A stretch of DNA of 8,599 nt from assembly GCA_018609935.1 (NCBI GenBank), contig JAHENH010000019.1:1-8599 (forward strand). The letters are read 5' to 3'. This DNA comes from Halobacteriales archaeon (GTDB lineage: Archaea; Halobacteriota; Halobacteria; Halorutilales; JAHENH01). The notes beneath the pieces were generated by a model. The model ran no database searches, was not told the DNA's origin, and worked only from the letters and a program-made list of their open reading frames with translations. Shown in pieces: positions 6,403-8,599 of this stretch. The position numbers and the translations under genes are program-made. Each line of letters begins with the position of its first letter. Position 1 is the first letter of the stretch.

Positions 6403-6408
6403 TTATAT
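6403..6408 (+). promoter_or_regulatory. TATA box of the LLM oxidoreductase gene
   Basis: TTATAT is centred about 27 nt before the ATG at 6433 and overlaps the end of the third AAATACAAAATATT copy (6391-6404). This supports a leaderless start at 6433 in place of the upstream TTG at 6409, which lies within about 6 nt of the TATA box and would precede the transcription start. Confidence 0.5.
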
Positions 6409-6432
6409 TTGATAAGAAATTATTTTTTGTTT

Positions 6433-7494
6433 ATGTTAGATATAGGAATGATTTTACCTCAACCGTTTAAAACTCCAAGAGAACTAGTTAGTTATGGTGA
6501 GAAATTTTCAGAGATAGGGTTAGATGTATGGACCCATGATCATCTTTATTTTTCAGGTGAGGGATTCGCACCAGAAGCTTGGTCTCTCCTAAATGCAGTA
6601 GGTCTTAAAACACAAAATAATAATACTAAAATAGGAACAGCAGTAACTGATTCGCATAGATATCATCCTGCTGTCCTAGCACAAAGACTTGCAACATTAT
6701 CCCATCTAATAGATAATCAAGTTGTATTAGGCTTGGGGGCAGGTGAATCTATGAACTTGGATCCTTACGGGATAGATTGGGATAAACCAGTAACGAGGAC
6801 AAAAGAAACAATAGACATTATAAGAAAACTATGGAAAGCTACACCAGAAAATCCAATAGATTATGGTGGAAAATACCACCAACTCCAAAACGCTTCATTA
6901 CAGATTAATCCAAAACAAAAAATTCCAATATATCTTGCGGCAAACGGACCAAAAATGAGAAAGATAGCAGGCAGAAAAGCTGATGGATGGATATGTGCAT
7001 GGCCAACTCCTGGAATCTTTGAACAATATTTAGAGAACGTTGAAAAAGGTATTTCAAATTCAGAAACTAAAAAAGATAGGAAAGATTTTGATAGAGTCGC
7101 ACACGTATTTACTGTAGTTACTGATGATAAAAATGAGGCTTTAGAAAGGTTAAAACCTTTTAGACATCTGATTGCTTGGCCTGATGAAGTAAAAAAGGCT
7201 GGATATGATATAGACATACCTGAAAGACTACAAGACGTCCACTATACAACAATTCCAACACAAGATGAAGAAAAACACAAAAAACTTGAGGAGTTAGGGC
7301 AGATATATCCAGAAGAGGTATGTCTAGAATTTACAGTATCTGGAAATGCTGATGATTGTATTGAAAAAATAGAAAAATACAAAAAAGCAGGTGCAAATAA
7401 TATAGTGCTTTTCAATTTTAGTAAAAATCTCGATGAAAGCATAGATGTTTATTCAGAAGAAATACTTCCGTACTTCCAAGATCAACAAAAATAA
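6433..7494 (+). CDS. LLM-class F420-dependent oxidoreductase (Mer-like)
   Basis: A 353-aa (beta/alpha)8-barrel protein of the bacterial-luciferase-like superfamily, cytoplasmic, probably using coenzyme F420. Landmarks: N-terminal strand MLDIGMILPQPF, WTHDHL at 33-38, IGTAVTDSHRYHPAVLAQRLATLSHL around 67-92, VVLGLGAGESMN around 97-108 (the LLM cofactor-phosphate region), ETIDIIRKLW around 115-124, and PIYLAANGPKMRKIAGRKADGW around 155-176, typical of Mer and related F420 enzymes. The C-terminal KIEKYKKAGANNIVLF closes the barrel. Methanogen Mer is somewhat shorter and has a different N-terminus, so the substrate is not assigned. Candidates are methylene-tetrahydropterin or an unrelated F420H2 substrate. 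The open frame extends upstream to a TTG at 6409, but the ATG at 6433 fits the family start and the TATA spacing. It is divergent from kaiC and single-gene. It is intact despite several A-runs. Confidence 0.85.
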   Translation: MLDIGMILPQPFKTPRELVSYGEKFSEIGLDVWTHDHLYFSGEGFAPEAWSLLNAVGLKTQNNNTKIGTAVTDSHRYHPAVLAQRLATLSHLIDNQVVLGLGAGESMNLDPYGIDWDKPVTRTKETIDIIRKLWKATPENPIDYGGKYHQLQNASLQINPKQKIPIYLAANGPKMRKIAGRKADGWICAWPTPGIFEQYLENVEKGISNSETKKDRKDFDRVAHVFTVVTDDKNEALERLKPFRHLIAWPDEVKKAGYDIDIPERLQDVHYTTIPTQDEEKHKKLEELGQIYPEEVCLEFTVSGNADDCIEKIEKYKKAGANNIVLFNFSKNLDESIDVYSEEILPYFQDQQK

Positions 7495-7498
7495 TCTT

Positions 7499-8256
7499 TT
7501 ATAAGTATAAGTATAGAACCTCATTTTTCTGGTCCAATCTATATATCTCCAAATGTAGGACTACCATTAATACTATGATCACCAGCTGGAATACTCCTTG
7601 AACACCACTAAGTTTTGGATCACGTAACCCAAGCTTGCTTATTCTTTCTAAGTTAGGATTAGATTAACTAATCTCAAGATATATAAATATTTCATTTGAC
7701 ATTAAAAACCTAATCCTAAAACTGTTAATATCATCATAACTCATAAGATAACAATAATTATCGAGGAAGTTTTAGAGAATAATATATCGGTTTCTAAAAG
7801 TTCTAATATAAGATATCCTCTATTTACAACTAATATAAGAGTAAAAAATTCCTTCCATCTCCAATCACTAAAGACATTAAAACCTTAACCCATCGATAAG
7901 GTAGCTAAGATAAATGCTATAAATAAGAATAATCCAATCCAAGACTCTGAACTTGGAAAAGTTCCAAGACGTCCCACTAGTTATTCCACTAAAAATAGTT
8001 ACTCTAGCTAATGTAGATAATAGAAATATCATCTTAGTTGTAAATTTTTCGATCCAGCTAACACGTTCTTCCATATTCAAAGATCCAAGGATAGGTCCAA
8101 TTACAAGGGCCATAAAAATATCGATTTCAGCCCAAAGAACACCCACCATCACGTTAACATACATATATAGATGGATAGAGTTCACTAATAAAGCAACTAT
8201 AAATATACTAAGAGGTAGTATAACTGATCCTAAAGTATATTGTGGATTGACTTCAT
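7499..8256 (-). pseudogene. Polytopic membrane protein, multi-lesion pseudogene
   Basis: A decayed minus-strand gene of about 240 codons can be followed through two frames. The N-terminal part reads GSVILPLSIFIVALLVNSIH, VMVGVLWAEIDIFMALVIGP and SLNMEERVSWIEKFTTKMIF. After an extra G at 7973-7975 the frame continues GRLGTFPSSESWIGLFLFIA. In-frame stops follow at 7885-7887 (TAA) and 7741-7743 (TGA). A second frameshift at the A5 run 7704-7708 leads from MMILTVLGLGF into LMSNEIFIYLEIS, another TAA (7664-7666), then SNPNLERISKLGLRDPKLSG and VQGVFQLVIIVLMVVL, ending at 7499. About five hydrophobic helices are visible. The helix-loop pattern recalls small archaeal CopD/DUF2269-like membrane proteins, but this is from memory and weak. 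The likely old start is the ATG at 8256, now out of frame with the body. The tail ends 4 nt from the LLM stop, convergent. An ORF finder would see only a 102-aa piece at 7877-8185. Confidence 0.75.
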
Positions 8257-8599
8257 TCCTATTACCTTAATTGTGCTACAAACAGACATATACACAATTT
8301 TTTTTAAATGGTTTTAAAATAATTATTTTTAAGGTAGTATATAAAAGATAAATGAAGAATTTTAAATGTAAAATCTGATAGAAGTAAAAGGAAAATGATA
8401 GATAATGAATACTTAATTTATAATATTTAATATATTTTTTTAATCTCGTTGGGTATACACAAACGACATATTAGCATTCCTTATAATAGTGGATTATGGA
8501 ATACTAGAATTTGTAATATGTTTTTCAATTTTTCGTAGCTTTTATGCAAACAAAGGATCCTTCTCCATAGCCGTTTTTAGTTGGTTGTATTTTTTCTAT
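8257..8599. other. AT-rich stretch without a supported gene
   Basis: This stretch is very A/T-rich up to about 8440. A TATA-like string AGTATATAAAAG at about 8336-8347 (plus) has no credible reading frame downstream. A minus-strand TATATG near 8288-8293 could have served the decayed membrane gene. The last 110 nt are open on plus from a GTG at 8489 with a hydrophobic peptide. On minus the same bases read YNQLKTAMEKDPLFA, then TAA, then KLRKIEKHITNSSIP, then TAA, so either strand might be the edge of a gene or relic. Neither can be decided here. Confidence 0.4.

Noticed and set aside
6409..6432. Upstream TTG start for the LLM gene
   Set aside because: It sits within about 6 nt of the TATA box, so it would not be transcribed, and the extra residues do not fit the family N-terminus.
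7661..7674. Palindrome AGATTA-AC-TAATCT
   Set aside because: It lies inside the membrane-protein pseudogene over an in-frame stop, and there is no promoter context.
7953..8270. 105-aa plus-strand ORF
   Set aside because: Antisense of the membrane-protein relic, whose three-frame translation is far more protein-like.
8432..8599. Possible plus-strand gene from a GTG at 8489, or a minus-strand relic reading KTAMEKDPLFA
   Set aside because: Only about 40-50 codons, no recognisable family on either strand, and the minus frame has two stops. It cannot be decided without the adjoining sequence.

Overview
The window is an AT-rich archaeal segment (roughly one third G+C by eye). Several features point to a euryarchaeote related to the halophiles (Halobacteria or Methanonatronarchaeia): acidic proteins, TATA boxes centred about 25-27 nt before start codons with no Shine-Dalgarno (leaderless transcripts), a metY-metX pair, an F420-type LLM oxidoreductase, a KaiC-family ATPase and an HTR-type PAS histidine kinase. 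Such a low G+C is unusual for Halobacteria and fits Methanonatronarchaeia-like lineages better. That placement is an inference from memory of these groups and was not tested.

Layout. At 1-191 (minus) lies the N-terminal part of a helical, phasin-like protein that runs off the window. A 272-nt divergent AT-rich spacer carries the metY promoter with a perfect palindrome between TATA box and start. metY and metX (464-2934, plus) form a two-gene methionine operon. From 3048 to 6156 on the minus strand is a sensory pair, kaiC upstream and a LOV/PAS histidine kinase downstream, and both genes are damaged. The kinase has one in-frame TAA between the N box and the G1 box of its ATPase domain. kaiC has two single-base homopolymer frameshifts, an in-frame TAG and an internal deletion of roughly 60 codons. 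A 276-nt divergent spacer with short direct repeats and a 15-bp palindrome separates kaiC from an intact LLM oxidoreductase gene (6433-7494, plus). Behind it, on the minus strand, lies a multi-lesion relic of a polytopic membrane protein (7499-8256). The last 340 nt hold no gene I can support.

How it fits together. MetX acetylates homoserine and MetY exchanges the acetate for sulfide, giving homocysteine. The LLM enzyme is probably an F420-dependent hydride-transfer enzyme with unknown substrate. The kinase keeps every flavin-contacting residue of a photoactive LOV domain, with spacing matching phototropin LOV2 as I remember it, so the ancestral kaiC-kinase module was probably a blue-light signalling unit. 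It is now eroding while the metabolic genes around it stay intact. Three intact genes with many A-runs next to three decayed ones argue against sequencing error as the general explanation, and the kaiC deletion cannot be a base-calling error.
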